NCBI GenBank assembly: GCA_946562005.1
Contig: CAMNVD010000027.1
Location: 1 to 12,936, forward strand
Source of the DNA: an uncultured Clostridia bacterium
GTDB taxonomy: Bacteria > Bacillota > Dehalobacteriia > UBA4068 > JAAVYR01
Length of the DNA stretch: 12,936 nt
Direction of reading: 5' to 3'
Shown piece by piece: positions 12,850 to 12,936 of the stretch. How positions within the stretch are numbered: the stretch's first letter is position 1; every line of letters begins with the position of its first letter. A model generated the notes under the pieces. It had not been told where the DNA came from. It did not search any database and saw only the letters and a list, made by a program, of their open reading frames with translations. Both the position numbers and the translations under genes were made by a program.

Positions 12850-12936
12850 CTATTTGCAGGCTAAAAGTTCATCTTTTTTCCCTAGGATTGCTGCAGCTGC
12901 AACGCAAGCCGGGCAGTCGCAATAGATAGCGCCGGC
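12850..12936 (-). CDS. C-terminal fragment of an unrecognised cysteine-rich protein
   Basis: On the minus strand a frame is open from the window edge to TAG at 12850-12852, giving 28 residues. It contains CDCPAC near the edge, an Ala-rich helix-like stretch and a C-terminal LACK. The three clustered cysteines could bind a metal or Fe-S cluster. The frame lies 24 bases upstream of sfsA with no terminator between, so the two are probably co-transcribed. The family cannot be named from this fragment. Confidence 0.55.
   Translation of the reverse strand, partial: AGAIYCDCPACVAAAAILGKKDELLACK

Overview
The window looks like chromosomal DNA from an anaerobic member of the Bacillota. The base composition leans to A+T, most genes have strong AGGAGG-type ribosome binding sites, and several -35/-10 pairs have 17-base spacing. 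The cell-wall proteins carry SH3b, G5, LysM, M23 and VanW domains. The gene order yycJ-like / htrA / rlmH and a SCIFF peptide locus point the same way. Negativicutes or Clostridia are the likeliest classes; the sequence alone does not settle this. I see no phage, transposase, CRISPR array or plasmid gene.

Layout. At 1-1280 lie the end of a membrane-protein gene, a membrane-anchored SH3b protein with a seven-residue repeat linker, a 60-residue zinc-ribbon protein, and a possible small RNA or long 3' UTR ending in a strong terminator. At 1380-4115 lie a secreted VanW-domain protein and purA (adenylosuccinate synthase) with its own near-consensus promoter. The gap at 4116-4445 holds copies of a degenerate inverted repeat built on AAGTCATTCTGAG, then a tRNA promoter. 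tRNA-Lys(UUU), tRNA-Glu(UUC) and tRNA-Gly(CCC) follow at 4446-4721 and end at a terminator.

The most interesting part is 4788-6587, a RiPP locus. A 46-residue SCIFF precursor (six cysteines) at 4933-5073 is followed by its radical SAM/SPASM maturase at 5156-6544. The precursor has its own promoter and a structured leader, and its GGAGG Shine-Dalgarno sequence forms exactly the five-base loop of a perfect 8-bp hairpin. A strong intrinsic terminator sits between precursor and maturase, and the maturase has a poorly placed Shine-Dalgarno. The arrangement suggests much more peptide than enzyme. The SCIFF family is already known (ranthipeptides); the regulatory layout is what merits attention.

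The right part is mostly housekeeping and envelope maintenance. A membrane-anchored LysM/G5/M23 peptidoglycan hydrolase (6905-8344) has its own promoter and terminator. A thioredoxin-reductase-like enzyme (8562-9488) is probably co-transcribed with a YycJ-type metallo-beta-lactamase-fold protein (9523-10305). Next come an HtrA-like membrane serine protease (10438-11604) and RlmH, the 23S rRNA pseudouridine methyltransferase (11618-12097). A 17-bp bidirectional terminator separates rlmH from the convergent sfsA (12136-12825, minus). The last 87 bases hold the cysteine-rich C-terminus of another minus-strand gene that I do not recognise.
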